Shown here piece after piece: positions 8,588 to 17,270 of a stretch of DNA of 64,000 bases; the stretch's first letter is position 1; every line of letters begins with the position of its first letter. A program made the translations under genes and the position numbers. The notes below the pieces were generated by a model. The model was not told where the DNA came from. It saw only the letters and a program-made list of their open reading frames with translations, and made no database searches. Origin of the DNA: Lysobacterales bacterium 15-68-25 (GTDB lineage: Bacteria; Pseudomonadota; Gammaproteobacteria; Xanthomonadales; Rhodanobacteraceae). The stretch covers positions 62,001 to 126,000 of the forward strand of contig NCKB01000003.1 of assembly GCA_002279065.1 (NCBI GenBank), written 5' to 3'.

Positions 8588-9697
8588 TCAATCCAGCCGC
8601 TTGCGGAAGCGCAGGATCGCCCCGGTCATCATCACCGCGATGAACGCCACCAGCGCCAGCGCGTCGCCCCACAGGTCGAGCAGGCTGGCGTTGCGCAACA
8701 TGATGCCGCGGATCAATCGCAGGAAGTGGGTCAGCGGCAGCAGCTCGGCAATCCACTGCGCCAGCTTCGGCATGCCCGAGAACGGGAACATGAAGCCTGA
8801 CAGCAGGATCGACGGCAGGAAAATGAAGAAGGTCATCTGCATCGCCTGGAACTGCGACTGCGCCCGCGAGGAAATCAGCAGTCCCAGCGTCAGGTTGCTG
8901 GCGATCAGCAGCAGCGCGGCGAAGTAGACGTCCAGCAGGCTGCCGCGGATCGGCACGTCGAACAGCCAGCGTCCCAGCGCCAGGATCACCGTGGTCTGCA
9001 CCAGGCCGATCAGCACGTACGGCACCACCTTGCCCAGCATCAGCTCGGTGCTGGTGAGCGGCGTGGCAATCAACAGTTCCATGTTGCCCCGCTCGCGCTC
9101 GCGCACGATCGCAATGGCGGTGAACAGCACCATGGTCATGGTCAGGATCACCCCGACCAGGCCCGGCACGATGTTGACCGCAGAGCGCCGCTCCGGGTTG
9201 TAGAACGAGGTCACCACGATGCGAGGTACCGACGGGGTGCTGGCGTAGGGCGCGTGCGCGTCGGGCAGGCGGCTGTCCACCGGCGTCTGCGCCAGTTGTG
9301 CCGCCGCGCCGGCCACCGTGGCATCGCTGCCGTCGACCAGCACCTGCGCGACGGGACGACCGTCCTGCTTGCGCGCCTCGAAGTCGGGGGGGATCACCAC
9401 GCCGACGTTGATCCGGCCACGCCGGATCAGGTCGATCACCTGGTCCGGTGTATGGGCCGTGGCGACCGGGCGGATCACATCGGTGGCCAGCATGTCCATC
9501 ACCAGCGCACGTGAATCGCTGGTCTGCGCCTGGTCGACGATGGCCGCATCCAGCCCACGCAGGTTGAGGTTGATCGCATAGCCGAACAGCACCAGCTGCA
9601 CGATCGGCAGCACCATGATCATCGCCAGCGTGATGCGGTCGCGCCGCATCTGCCGGACCTCCTTCTGCATGATCGCCCACAGGCGCCGCAGGTTCAT
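8588..9697 (-). CDS. ABC-2 type efflux permease (YbhS/YhhJ-like)
   Basis: Membrane subunit of an export ABC transporter, 369 residues. It has an N-terminal membrane segment (about 22-44), a periplasmic domain of about 130 residues and five C-terminal membrane segments. The ABC-2 signature region RERERGNMELLIATPL follows the second segment. The start ATG overlaps the stop of the ATPase gene as ATGA. Together with the ATPase and HlyD-like gene this matches the layout of the E. coli ybhG-F-S-R system, but with a single permease gene that may form a homodimer. The substrate is unknown. Confidence 0.88.
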   Translation of the reverse strand: MNLRRLWAIMQKEVRQMRRDRITLAMIMVLPIVQLVLFGYAINLNLRGLDAAIVDQAQTSDSRALVMDMLATDVIRPVATAHTPDQVIDLIRRGRINVGVVIPPDFEARKQDGRPVAQVLVDGSDATVAGAAAQLAQTPVDSRLPDAHAPYASTPSVPRIVVTSFYNPERRSAVNIVPGLVGVILTMTMVLFTAIAIVRERERGNMELLIATPLTSTELMLGKVVPYVLIGLVQTTVILALGRWLFDVPIRGSLLDVYFAALLLIASNLTLGLLISSRAQSQFQAMQMTFFIFLPSILLSGFMFPFSGMPKLAQWIAELLPLTHFLRLIRGIMLRNASLLDLWGDALALVAFIAVMMTGAILRFRKRLD

Positions 9698-10641
9698 GCC
9701 ACGCGCTCCCGTTCGCCCGGCCGCGTGGCGGCAACGAACACGTCCTCCAGATTGGGCGGCGTCGGATGCAGCCGCGCGGACTGCCCGGCGCGGCTCAATC
9801 GCTGCTCCAGCGCGGCGGCGAATCCATCGCCCTGCCCCCCCTCGGCGAGCAACCGCAGCGCATGGCCGACCTGCGCGATGCCGAGCACGCCCGGCGCATC
9901 GACCAGCGCACGCTGCGCGCGCCGGGGGTCGTCCGATTCGACCAGCCACGTACGCCCATCCAGTGCACGGGTCAGTTCGCCGGGGGTGCCGTCGGCCACC
10001 AGCCGGCCACGGTCGAGGATCGCCAGGCGATGGCAACGCTCGGCCTCGTCCATCAAATGGGTGGACACCAGCAGCGTGGTACCGGCATCGGTGAGTTCGA
10101 ACAGCGCCTCCCAGAACTCCCGTCGGGATTCGGGATCCACGGCGCTGGTCGGCTCGTCGAGGAACAGAAGCTCCGGCTCGTGCATCACCGCGCAGGCAAG
10201 CGCCAGCCGCTGCTTCTGCCCGCCGCTCATCGTGCCGGCCAGCTGGTGGCGGCGGTCCGCCAGGCGGTAGCGGTCCATCAGCTCGGTGATGCGCGGGCGC
10301 TTGCGTTCCCGCGGCACGCCGAGGATCTCGGCGATGAACTCCAGGTTCTCGCCAACGGTGAGGTCGGCGAACAGCGAGAAGGACTGCGTCATGTAGCCGA
10401 TCCGGCGGCGCAGGTCCTCCGCCTGCTGCGGCACGCGCAGGCCGAGCACTTCGATCTCGCCATCGGTCGGGGTGAGCAGGCCGCACAGCATGCGGATGGT
10501 GGTGGACTTGCCCGAGCCGTTGGGCCCGAGGAAGCCGTAGACGCGTCCATGCGGCACGTCCAGGTCGACGTGGTCGACGGCGAGCAACTGGCCGAACCGC
10601 CTGGTCAGGCCGCGGACGTGGATGGCCGGCGCCTCGTTCAC
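9694..10641 (-). CDS. ABC transporter ATPase of the efflux operon (YbhF-like)
   Basis: Nucleotide-binding subunit, 315 residues. Walker A is GPNGSGKST (39-47), the Q-loop is in YMTQSFSLF, the signature is MSGGQKQR and Walker B is LLFLDEPTS, with the switch histidine in STHLMDE. A C-terminal region of about 80 residues follows the ATPase core, as in DrrA/YbhF-type exporters. It has one ATPase domain where E. coli YbhF has two. It starts with GTG and overlaps the upstream gene by the 4 bases GTGA, and overlaps the permease gene by ATGA, so the subunits are translationally coupled. Confidence 0.92.
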   Translation of the reverse strand: MNEAPAIHVRGLTRRFGQLLAVDHVDLDVPHGRVYGFLGPNGSGKSTTIRMLCGLLTPTDGEIEVLGLRVPQQAEDLRRRIGYMTQSFSLFADLTVGENLEFIAEILGVPRERKRPRITELMDRYRLADRRHQLAGTMSGGQKQRLALACAVMHEPELLFLDEPTSAVDPESRREFWEALFELTDAGTTLLVSTHLMDEAERCHRLAILDRGRLVADGTPGELTRALDGRTWLVESDDPRRAQRALVDAPGVLGIAQVGHALRLLAEGGQGDGFAAALEQRLSRAGQSARLHPTPPNLEDVFVAATRPGERERVA

Positions 10642-11591
10642 GGCGCGGCCGGCACGACATGCACCGGCAGGCCGGCGGGAAGATCGGAAGGCTGGTCCAG
10701 CGCCACCTCGGCGAGGTAGCTCAGCCGCGTGGCGTCGTCGCCACTCAGTGCGTAGTACGGCGTGAATACCGGCTCGGCGCGCAGCAGGCGCACGTGCCCG
10801 GCCAGCGGCTGCGCGCGCCCCTGCATGCGCACCTCGACCGCGCCGCCCACTTTCAGCTGCGCGCGCATCGACACCGGCACGTAAATGCGCGCGTAGGGGC
10901 GATCCCCGACCAGCTCGATCGCCAGCGGCGCACCCACTGGTGCCTGGTCGCCGAGGCGGTAGGGCACGTCGTCGATGCGGCCATCGCGCGGCGCCACCAC
11001 GTGCAACTTGCCCAGGGTGACGCGCAGCGCATCGGCCTGCGCCTGGGCGGCGTCGACCGCGGCACGCGCCTGTGCCAGTTGTTCGCTACGCGTGCCGTGC
11101 AGCAACTGGTCGAGCGCGGCGCGGGCCGCATCGGCCTGGCCGCGGGTGTTCTGCGCGTTGGCGCGGGCGCGATCCAGGTCGGAGGCGGCCACGGCATCCT
11201 TTTCCTGCTGCGCGACCCGCTGCAGCCGTTCCAGATAGCTGCGCGCATCGCGCGCCTGGGCCTCGGCGGCGGCCAGCGAAGCGCGGGCCTTGGCGATGTC
11301 CTCCCGGCGCGGACCGGCCACGCCTTCGGCCAGCACTTCCTGCTGGTGTTTCACCTCGGCCAGCGCCGCATTCAGGCTGGCCCGGGTATGCGCCGGATCG
11401 AGATCGAGCAGCGGCTGCCCGGCCTTGACCGACTCGCCGGCCCGCACGTGCACGGCCACGATCCGCTCCGCGGCCGGCGCCGGCAACGTGATGCGGTCGT
11501 ACTCCAGCGTGCCGGGAGCCTGGTCCGTGTCCCGGTGGCAACCGGCCAGGACCAGGACAGCGAGGCCGAGCGCAAGCAGGCGTCCGCTCAT
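10638..11591 (-). CDS. HlyD-family periplasmic adaptor lipoprotein (YbhG-like)
   Basis: Membrane-fusion protein of 317 residues that would link the inner-membrane ABC exporter to an outer-membrane channel. It begins with a lipoprotein signal ending in LAGC (Cys18). A biotinyl-lipoyl-like half-motif (VRAGESVKAGQPLLDLDP) comes next, then a long Ala/Gln/Arg-rich alpha-helical hairpin (about 80-190) likely to form a coiled coil. The second lipoyl half and beta-barrel carry VVAPRDGRIDD. No TolC homologue is in the window. The start ATG overlaps the tetR stop by ATGA. Confidence 0.88.
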   Translation of the reverse strand: MSGRLLALGLAVLVLAGCHRDTDQAPGTLEYDRITLPAPAAERIVAVHVRAGESVKAGQPLLDLDPAHTRASLNAALAEVKHQQEVLAEGVAGPRREDIAKARASLAAAEAQARDARSYLERLQRVAQQEKDAVAASDLDRARANAQNTRGQADAARAALDQLLHGTRSEQLAQARAAVDAAQAQADALRVTLGKLHVVAPRDGRIDDVPYRLGDQAPVGAPLAIELVGDRPYARIYVPVSMRAQLKVGGAVEVRMQGRAQPLAGHVRLLRAEPVFTPYYALSGDDATRLSYLAEVALDQPSDLPAGLPVHVVPAAP

Positions 11592-12262
11592 CGGGGCGTC
11601 TCCGTTGATGGCGTTGCCAGGCCGTGGCCCAGCAACGCGAGGGTGTGGGACATCAGCGCGGGCATGTCGAGTCCCGGCATGCCGAACGCCTTTTGCCAGA
11701 TTGGCGCGCCAGCGGCCGGGAACAGGGTCAGTCCGACCAGCGACACCACCAGCAGCCGCGGATCGATCCCCGGCGCCAGTTGGCCGGCCCGGCGTGCCGC
11801 CTCGAACCGCTGCGCCAGCACCTGCGGCAGGCTCGGCATCACTTCGCGGAACACGAACTCGCGCAGCGCACCGCCCTCGCACAGCACCTCGCGCACCCAC
11901 AGTGCCGGCAACCAGGGCAACTTCGCGACGATGCCGGACACGCCCTGGGCGAACGCCTGCGCCAGTTCCAGCGGCGTCTCGCCCGCCGAAGCCAGCGTCT
12001 CCACCAGCGGCCGGACGTTCGGGAGCAGGCGTTCGCCGACGAGCGCGCGCACCAGCGCGTCCTTGTTGCCGAAGTAGTAGTGCAGCATCGCCGGGGTCAC
12101 GCCAGCGGCCTGCGCGATGGTGCGCAGCGAGGCCGCGGCGATGCCGGTGCAGGCAAACTGCGCGGCGGCCACGTCGAGCAGGTGGCCGCGCAGGTCGCCG
12201 TCGTCGCCGGCGGGGCGGCCGACGCGGCGTCGCCTTGTTTTGTTGGTGGCTCGGGCTGGCAT
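11588..12262 (-). CDS. TetR-family repressor heading the efflux operon (CecR-like)
   Basis: Transcription regulator of 224 residues. It has a basic N-terminal arm (KTRRRRVGRPAG), a TetR helix-turn-helix at about 46-65 (SLRTIAQAAGVTPAMLHYYFGNKDAL) and a helical ligand-binding domain. Position and partners match E. coli cecR (ybiH), which controls ybhGFSR. A 24-base palindrome sits 6-29 bases before the start codon and overlaps the predicted promoter, so autorepression of the whole operon is likely. There is no ribosome binding site, and the predicted transcript start is next to the ATG. Confidence 0.9.
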   Translation of the reverse strand: MPARATNKTRRRRVGRPAGDDGDLRGHLLDVAAAQFACTGIAAASLRTIAQAAGVTPAMLHYYFGNKDALVRALVGERLLPNVRPLVETLASAGETPLELAQAFAQGVSGIVAKLPWLPALWVREVLCEGGALREFVFREVMPSLPQVLAQRFEAARRAGQLAPGIDPRLLVVSLVGLTLFPAAGAPIWQKAFGMPGLDMPALMSHTLALLGHGLATPSTETPR

Positions 12263-12267
12263 GCGGA

Positions 12268-12298
12268 TAAATTAATTCATTGATTAATTTAAATGCAA
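12268..12298 (-). promoter_or_regulatory. tetR promoter with embedded palindromic operator, probably leaderless
   Basis: Minus-strand -35 TTGCAT (12293-12298) and -10 TTAATT (12270-12275) are separated by 17 bases. A perfect 9-base inverted repeat TAAATTAAT / ATTAATTTA with spacer TCATTG (12268-12291) covers the spacer and the -10. A start 7 bases beyond the -10 falls at about 12263, directly before the ATG at 12262. This explains the missing ribosome binding site. The AT-rich palindrome stands out sharply from the surrounding GC-rich DNA. Identification as the TetR operator is inference from position and symmetry. Confidence 0.65.
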
Positions 12299-12375
12299 GT
12301 GCGACCGCATCCGCCCCTTGCCGACACTCCGTCCGGCGGCGGAGCAACCTGCTTCCGCGTTATGCTGGCTGGTCT

Positions 12376-13368
12376 ATGAGCCCCCTGAACCAACGCGACT
12401 TCGCCCTCGATCCGGTCGACAACGCCCGCCTGGCCAACCTGTGCGGCCCGTTCGACGAGCACCTGCGCCAGGTCGAGCTGCGCCTCGGCGTGGAGATCAA
12501 CCACCGCGGCGGCATCTTCCAGGTGATCGGCGACGAGCCCGCCACCGGCGCGGCGGAAAAGGTGCTGCGCGCCCTGTACGACGCCACCGAAACCGAATCG
12601 CTGACCGGTCCGGTGATCCACCTGCACCTGGCCGAATCGGGCATCGACGCAATGGCGGCCGAAGCCGCCGAATCGGCGCAGGAGGTGGCGATCAAGGTCA
12701 AGCGCGGCGTGATCAAGGGGCGCGGCCCGAACCAGGCGCGTTACCTGCACGCGATCACCACCCACGACATCAACTTCGGCGTCGGCCCGGCCGGCACCGG
12801 CAAGACCTACCTGGCCGTGGCCAGCGCGGTCGAGGCGCTGGAGGCCAACCGCGTGCAGCGCCTGCTGCTGGTACGCCCGGCGGTGGAGGCCGGCGAGAAG
12901 CTGGGCTTCCTCCCGGGCGACCTCAGCCAGAAGGTCGATCCCTACCTGCGCCCGCTGTACGACGCGCTGTACGAGATGCTCGGCTTCGAGAAGGTAGCCA
13001 AGCTGATGGAGCGCAACGTGATCGAGATCGCGCCGCTGGCCTACATGCGCGGGCGCACCCTCAACGACTCCTACGTGATCCTCGACGAGGCGCAGAACAC
13101 CACCGTCGAGCAGATGAAGATGTTCCTCACCCGCATCGGCTTCGGCTCGGTCGCGGTGATCACCGGCGACGTCTCGCAGGTGGACCTGCCGCGCAACGTG
13201 CGCTCGGGCCTGCGCCACGCGATCGAGGTGCTGCGCGGCGTGGACGGCATCAGCTTCACCTTCTTCACCTCGCGCGACGTGGTGCGCCATCCGCTGGTGG
13301 CGAAGATCGTGCGCGCCTACGAATCGTTCGAAGCCGCGGCCGAGGCGGCCAAGGGCAGCGGCGCATGA
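12376..13368 (+). CDS. ybeZ: PhoH-like ATPase (YbeZ)
   Basis: Cytoplasmic P-loop ATPase of the PhoH family, 330 residues; in E. coli it interacts with YbeY and is linked to rRNA processing. An N-terminal KH-like region (about 30-115) precedes the ATPase. Walker A is GPAGTGKT (137-144) and Walker B is YVILDEAQN. The motifs [19 protein letters not shown] and [13 protein letters not shown] are family hallmarks. An in-frame start at 12280 exists, but the ATG at 12376 gives the usual N-terminus. Its stop overlaps ybeY by ATGA. Confidence 0.95.
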   Translation: MSPLNQRDFALDPVDNARLANLCGPFDEHLRQVELRLGVEINHRGGIFQVIGDEPATGAAEKVLRALYDATETESLTGPVIHLHLAESGIDAMAAEAAESAQEVAIKVKRGVIKGRGPNQARYLHAITTHDINFGVGPAGTGKTYLAVASAVEALEANRVQRLLLVRPAVEAGEKLGFLPGDLSQKVDPYLRPLYDALYEMLGFEKVAKLMERNVIEIAPLAYMRGRTLNDSYVILDEAQNTTVEQMKMFLTRIGFGSVAVITGDVSQVDLPRNVRSGLRHAIEVLRGVDGISFTFFTSRDVVRHPLVAKIVRAYESFEAAAEAAKGSGA

Positions 13369-13841
13369 GCACGAACACGGTCGTGCATGTCGGCTACGCG
13401 GTGCCACGCGCCGGCGTGCCGTCCGCCGCCAGCTTTCGCCAGTGGGTGGAGGCGGCCCTGCGGGGTGCGAAGCGCCGGCGCGCCACCGAGCTGTCGATCC
13501 GTCTCGTCGATGCCGACGAAGGCCGCGCACTCAACCGCGACTATCGCGGCAAGGACTACGCCACCAACGTGCTCTCGTTTGAGGCCGACCTGCCGTCGGA
13601 GCTGAAGCTTCCGCTGATCGGCGACATCGTGATCTGCGCCCCGGTGGTGGCCCGCGAAGCCGCCGAGCAGGGCAAGGCGACACGCGACCACTGGGCCCAC
13701 CTCACCGTACACGGCGTGCTGCACCTGCTCGGCCACGACCACATCGAGGAGACCGAGGCCGCGGCGATGGAGGCGCTGGAGACGCGCATCCTGGCCGGGC
13801 TGGGCATCGCCGATCCCTACACGACGGACGATGGCACCTGA
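13365..13841 (+). CDS. ybeY: YbeY, endoribonuclease / rRNA maturation factor
   Basis: Zinc-dependent single-strand endoribonuclease that matures the 16S rRNA 3' end and takes part in 70S quality control. The 158-residue protein has the metal motif [11 protein letters not shown], with His116, His120 and His126, and the upstream conserved segment [13 protein letters not shown] (60-72). It begins inside the stop of ybeZ (ATGA), and the ybeZ-ybeY-corC order is the standard one. Confidence 0.96.
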   Translation: MSTNTVVHVGYAVPRAGVPSAASFRQWVEAALRGAKRRRATELSIRLVDADEGRALNRDYRGKDYATNVLSFEADLPSELKLPLIGDIVICAPVVAREAAEQGKATRDHWAHLTVHGVLHLLGHDHIEETEAAAMEALETRILAGLGIADPYTTDDGT

Positions 13842-13938
13842 GTTCCGATGCCGCGCCGCCGGCTTGGCCTCTGAATCGACACGATATTTCGGCTAGACTG
13901 ACCCTTCCGCCCGGCTTCGGGCAGAGCTTCCCAGAGTA

Positions 13939-14790
13939 ATGAACGACGACCCTGGCAGTACCGGCGGCCCGGCCCACCGATCATGGTGGGATCGACTGGG
14001 CCACATGTTTTCCGGCGAGCCGCGCAATCGCGAGGAACTGGTCGAGGAGCTGCGCGCAGCCCAGGCCAACGGCCTCCTCTCCAAAGACACCCTCACCATG
14101 GTCGAGGGTGCCCTGAAGGTCACCGAACTGAGCGTGGACGACGTGATGGTCCCGCGCGCGCAGATCGTGATGATCTCGGCCGACTCCCCCCTGAGCGACA
14201 TCCTGGCCGCGGTGGTCGAGTCCGGCCATTCCCGCTTCCCGGTGCACGGCGAGGACAAGGACGAGATCCTCGGCATCCTGCTGGCGAAGGACCTGCTGAA
14301 GTACTTCGGCGACGGCGAGCATTTCGACATCCGCGCGATCCTGCGCCCGGCGGTGCTGATTCCCGAGTCGATGCGCCTGAACGTGCTGCTGGCCGAGTTC
14401 CGGCTCACCCGCAACCACATGGCGCTGGTGGTCGACGAATACGGCGGCGTCGCCGGCCTGATCACCATCGAGGACGTGCTCGAACAGATCGTCGGCGAGA
14501 TCGACGACGAGCACGACGATGAGGAAGAGCCCGCCCTGATGCACGCGCAGCCGGGCGGCGACTGGCTGGTCAGCGCACTCACCCCGATCGCCGACTTCAA
14601 CGAGCAGGCCGGCTCGGCCTATTCGGACGAGGAGTTCGACACCATCGGCGGCATGGTGACCTCCGAGTTCGGCCACCTGCCGGAAGTCGGCGAGGAGATC
14701 GCCATCGGCGACTTCCTGTTCCACGTCACCGAGGCGGACGACCGGCGTGTCCAGCAGTTCCGCGTCGGTCCGCGACCGGCGCAGGACTGA
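13939..14790 (+). CDS. corC: CorC/YbeX, CBS-domain protein
   Basis: Cytoplasmic CBS-pair protein of the CorC/HlyC family (283 residues), historically linked to magnesium/cobalt efflux and now also to ribosome metabolism. CBS domains lie at about 67-125 and 130-190 (DVMVPRAQIVMI, HSRFPVHGEDKDEILGILLAKDLL, MALVVDEYGGVAGLITIEDVLEQIVGEI). The C-terminal CorC_HlyC transporter-associated domain covers about 205-283. It lacks the DUF21 membrane domain, as YbeX does. A 97-base gap with a possible -10 TAGACT (13894-13899) precedes it, so it may have its own promoter. Confidence 0.95.
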   Translation: MNDDPGSTGGPAHRSWWDRLGHMFSGEPRNREELVEELRAAQANGLLSKDTLTMVEGALKVTELSVDDVMVPRAQIVMISADSPLSDILAAVVESGHSRFPVHGEDKDEILGILLAKDLLKYFGDGEHFDIRAILRPAVLIPESMRLNVLLAEFRLTRNHMALVVDEYGGVAGLITIEDVLEQIVGEIDDEHDDEEEPALMHAQPGGDWLVSALTPIADFNEQAGSAYSDEEFDTIGGMVTSEFGHLPEVGEEIAIGDFLFHVTEADDRRVQQFRVGPRPAQD

Positions 14791-14800
14791 GCTCCCGCAA

Positions 14801-14852
14801 GCGCCCCGGAACGGATGTCCCGGGGGCGCGAACCGGCCGGTCGGCGCCGGTT
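14801..14852 (+). terminator. Two hairpins after corC
   Basis: The first structure pairs GCGCCCCGG (14801) with CCGGGGGCGC around 14820-14829, with a one-base bulge. The second pairs AACCGGC (14831-14837) with GCCGGTT (14846-14852) perfectly. No long U-tract follows. They lie 10-60 bases after corC and before the DUF4105 gene and could end or stabilise the ybeZ-ybeY-corC transcript. Confidence 0.4.
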
Positions 14853-14911
14853 CGACACACCGGCAGACGCCCTCTAGAGTGACGCCCTCCCCGCTCCACG
14901 GCGCGCCCTCG

Positions 14912-16147
14912 ATGCACCTGATACGCCGCAGCCTCGCGCTGCTCCTGCTGATCCTCCTTGGCGCCACCACCCTGCCCGCCCGCGCCGGCGTCGCCGACGC
15001 CCCGGGCGACCGGCTGCAGGTCACCGTCATCACCTACGGCCCCGGCGACACCTACTGGGAGCGCTTCGGGCACATCGCCATCGAGCTGCGCGACGAGCAG
15101 GACGGTCAGGCCATCAGCTTCAACTACGGCGTGTTCGACTTCGACGAAAAGGGCTTCCTGCTCAACTTCGCCCGCGGCCGCATGCACTACCTGATGGATG
15201 CCGAGCCCACCGACGACGATACCGCCTGGTACGTGCAGGCCGGCCGCTCGATCACCCGCCAGCGCCTCGCCTTCGCTCCGGAACAGGCCGCCGCCCTGCG
15301 CGATTTCCTGCTGTGGAACCTGCGCCCGGAAAACGCCCGCTACGACTACGACTACTACGTCGACAACTGCAGCACCCGCGTGCGCGACGCACTGGACAAG
15401 GCGCTCGGCGGCATCATCAAGGCCGCCCTGACCGTGCGTCCCGGCGGCATGACCTATCGCCAGCAGACCGATCGGCTGATGAGCGCGCAGCCCTGGCTGA
15501 TGCTGCTGCTCGACTTCGGCCTCGGCCCCTACGCCGACCAGCCGCTCACCGGCTGGCAGGAGAGCTTCATCCCGATGGTGCTGCAGCGCGAACTGCGGTC
15601 CGTGACGGTTCCGGACGGCCACGGCGGCCAGCAGCCGCTGGTCGTGGAGGAGCAGGAGGTATCGCCGAACCGCGTCGAGGCGCCGCCGGCGCAGGCGCCC
15701 GACCTGCGTGGACCGCTCGGCATGGCCGGCGCGGCCATCGCACTGCTGCTCGTCCTGACCCGCCGCCGGGCAACGAAGCTGTTCGCCACCCTCGGCACGC
15801 TGTGGCTGTCGCTGGCCGGCGTGGCCGGGCTGCTGATGCTCGGACTGTGGACGCTCACCAGCCACCATTCGGCGTGGGCCAACGCCAATCTCCTGCTGTT
15901 CAACCCGCTCGCGTTCGCCTTCATTCCGGCGCTGTGGCGCGCGGCACGCCAGCGACCCACGCGCGCGTGGGAAGACCCTCTGCTGATCGCGCAACTGCTG
16001 GCCGGCCTGGCGGCGCTCGCCCTGCACCTGCTGCCCGGCACCGTGCAGCAGAACCAGCCCTGGCTGCTGCTCGGCCTGCCGGTGTGGCTGGCGCTGGCGT
16101 GGTCGCTGCGCAGCGGCCGCGCCGCACCCGCCGCCGACGGCGGATGA
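14912..16147 (+). CDS. DUF4105 membrane protein
   Basis: Protein of 411 residues with a signal peptide (1-25). A periplasmic domain of the DUF4105 (Lnb-like) family carries ITYGPGDTYWERFGHIAIEL near 38-57, NYGVFDFDEKGFLLNFARGRMHY, and YDYDYYVDNCSTRVRDAL near 148-165. The conserved His and Asn-Cys-Ser in these motifs form a papain-like/NlpC-type constellation. Four hydrophobic segments follow at the C-terminus. Related proteins in Bacteroidetes are annotated as Lnb N-terminal domain proteins. The enzymatic role is not established. An in-frame start at 14747 would overlap corC and is not needed. Confidence 0.82.
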   Translation: MHLIRRSLALLLLILLGATTLPARAGVADAPGDRLQVTVITYGPGDTYWERFGHIAIELRDEQDGQAISFNYGVFDFDEKGFLLNFARGRMHYLMDAEPTDDDTAWYVQAGRSITRQRLAFAPEQAAALRDFLLWNLRPENARYDYDYYVDNCSTRVRDALDKALGGIIKAALTVRPGGMTYRQQTDRLMSAQPWLMLLLDFGLGPYADQPLTGWQESFIPMVLQRELRSVTVPDGHGGQQPLVVEEQEVSPNRVEAPPAQAPDLRGPLGMAGAAIALLLVLTRRRATKLFATLGTLWLSLAGVAGLLMLGLWTLTSHHSAWANANLLLFNPLAFAFIPALWRAARQRPTRAWEDPLLIAQLLAGLAALALHLLPGTVQQNQPWLLLGLPVWLALAWSLRSGRAAPAADGG

Positions 16148-16183
16148 TTGCTCCTTCATGCGTGCCGCGGGCATGATTCGGTG

Positions 16184-17203
16184 ATGCCGCTTCCCACGAC
16201 CGCCGACCCGCAGAACGCACTCTCGCCCGCTTCGATGGTGGTGAACTGTGTCGCCTACCATCGCGACGGCCGCCGCATCGGCGACATCACGCTGGATGCG
16301 ATCAGCGACGTGCTGGCCGAGGATGACAGCTTCGTCTGGGTCGGCCTGCACGAGCCGGACGAACCGCTGCTGGAAAAGCTGCAGGAGGAATTCGACCTGC
16401 ACGACCTGGCGATCGAGGACGCCCACCACGCCCACCAGCGCACCAAGATCGAGTCCTACGGCGACTCGCTGTTCATCGTGGTGCAGACCGCGCAGCTGGT
16501 CGCCGGCAAGCTGGCCTTCGGCGAGACGCACATCTTCCTCGGCCCACGCTATCTGGTGACCGTGCGCCACGGCGCCTCGCTGTCCTACGCGCCGGCCCGC
16601 CGCACCTGCGAACACTCGCCGGAGCTGCTCGCGCATGGCCCCAGCTACGGGCTGTACGGCGTGCTCGACTTCATCGTCGACAACCTGATGCCGATCGTGC
16701 GCGACTTCCGCGAGGAGCTGCAGGAACTCGAGCAGGACATCTTCGCCGAGACCTTCAACCGCGAGACGGTGAAGCGGCTCTACGACATGCAGCGCGACCT
16801 GATGACCCTGCGCTTGGCGGTCGCCCCGCTGCAGGACGTGATCAGCCAGCTGGTGCGGCTGCACCCGAACCTGATCTCCGACGACCTGCGCGCCTACTTC
16901 CGCGACGTCTACGACCACGTGTTCCGCGTCAACGAGTCGGTCAGTGCCATGCGCGAGATGCTCGGCGCGACCATCAACATCAACCTGTCGCTGGTCACCT
17001 TCGGCCAGAACGAGGTGATGAAGAAGCTCGCCGGCTGGGCCGCCATGCTGGCCGCCCCCACCCTGATCACCAGCTGGTACGGCATGAACTTCCACCACAT
17101 GCCGGAACTGGACAAGCCGTGGGCCTACCCGACCATGATCGTGATCGTGGTGCTGGTGGTCGGCGGGATCTACGGCTGGCTGCGGAAATCCCGCTGGCTC
17201 TAG
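16184..17203 (+). CDS. corA: CorA-family magnesium/cobalt channel
   Basis: Inner-membrane divalent cation channel, 339 residues from the ATG at 16184. A large cytoplasmic domain ends in a long helix (DFREELQELEQDIFAETFNRETVKRLYDMQ). Two C-terminal membrane segments follow, with the selectivity motif YGMN and the loop FHHMPEL after the first. The tail is basic. Alternative starts are a TTG at 16148, a GTG at 16181 and an ATG at 16235; none has a strong ribosome binding site. The gene lies near corC, but they are separate units. Confidence 0.93.
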   Translation: MPLPTTADPQNALSPASMVVNCVAYHRDGRRIGDITLDAISDVLAEDDSFVWVGLHEPDEPLLEKLQEEFDLHDLAIEDAHHAHQRTKIESYGDSLFIVVQTAQLVAGKLAFGETHIFLGPRYLVTVRHGASLSYAPARRTCEHSPELLAHGPSYGLYGVLDFIVDNLMPIVRDFREELQELEQDIFAETFNRETVKRLYDMQRDLMTLRLAVAPLQDVISQLVRLHPNLISDDLRAYFRDVYDHVFRVNESVSAMREMLGATININLSLVTFGQNEVMKKLAGWAAMLAAPTLITSWYGMNFHHMPELDKPWAYPTMIVIVVLVVGGIYGWLRKSRWL

Positions 17204-17270
17204 CCCGTCGACGCCGGCCGCGCGACGTGGCCCACTACGCCGCCCTTCCCAGCCATCTGTGGGATACCTG

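Noticed and set aside
9698-10660. Apparent 690-residue ABC permease extending across the ATPase gene
   Set aside because: The extension is the ATPase gene in another frame; the permease starts at 9697 with an ATGA overlap.
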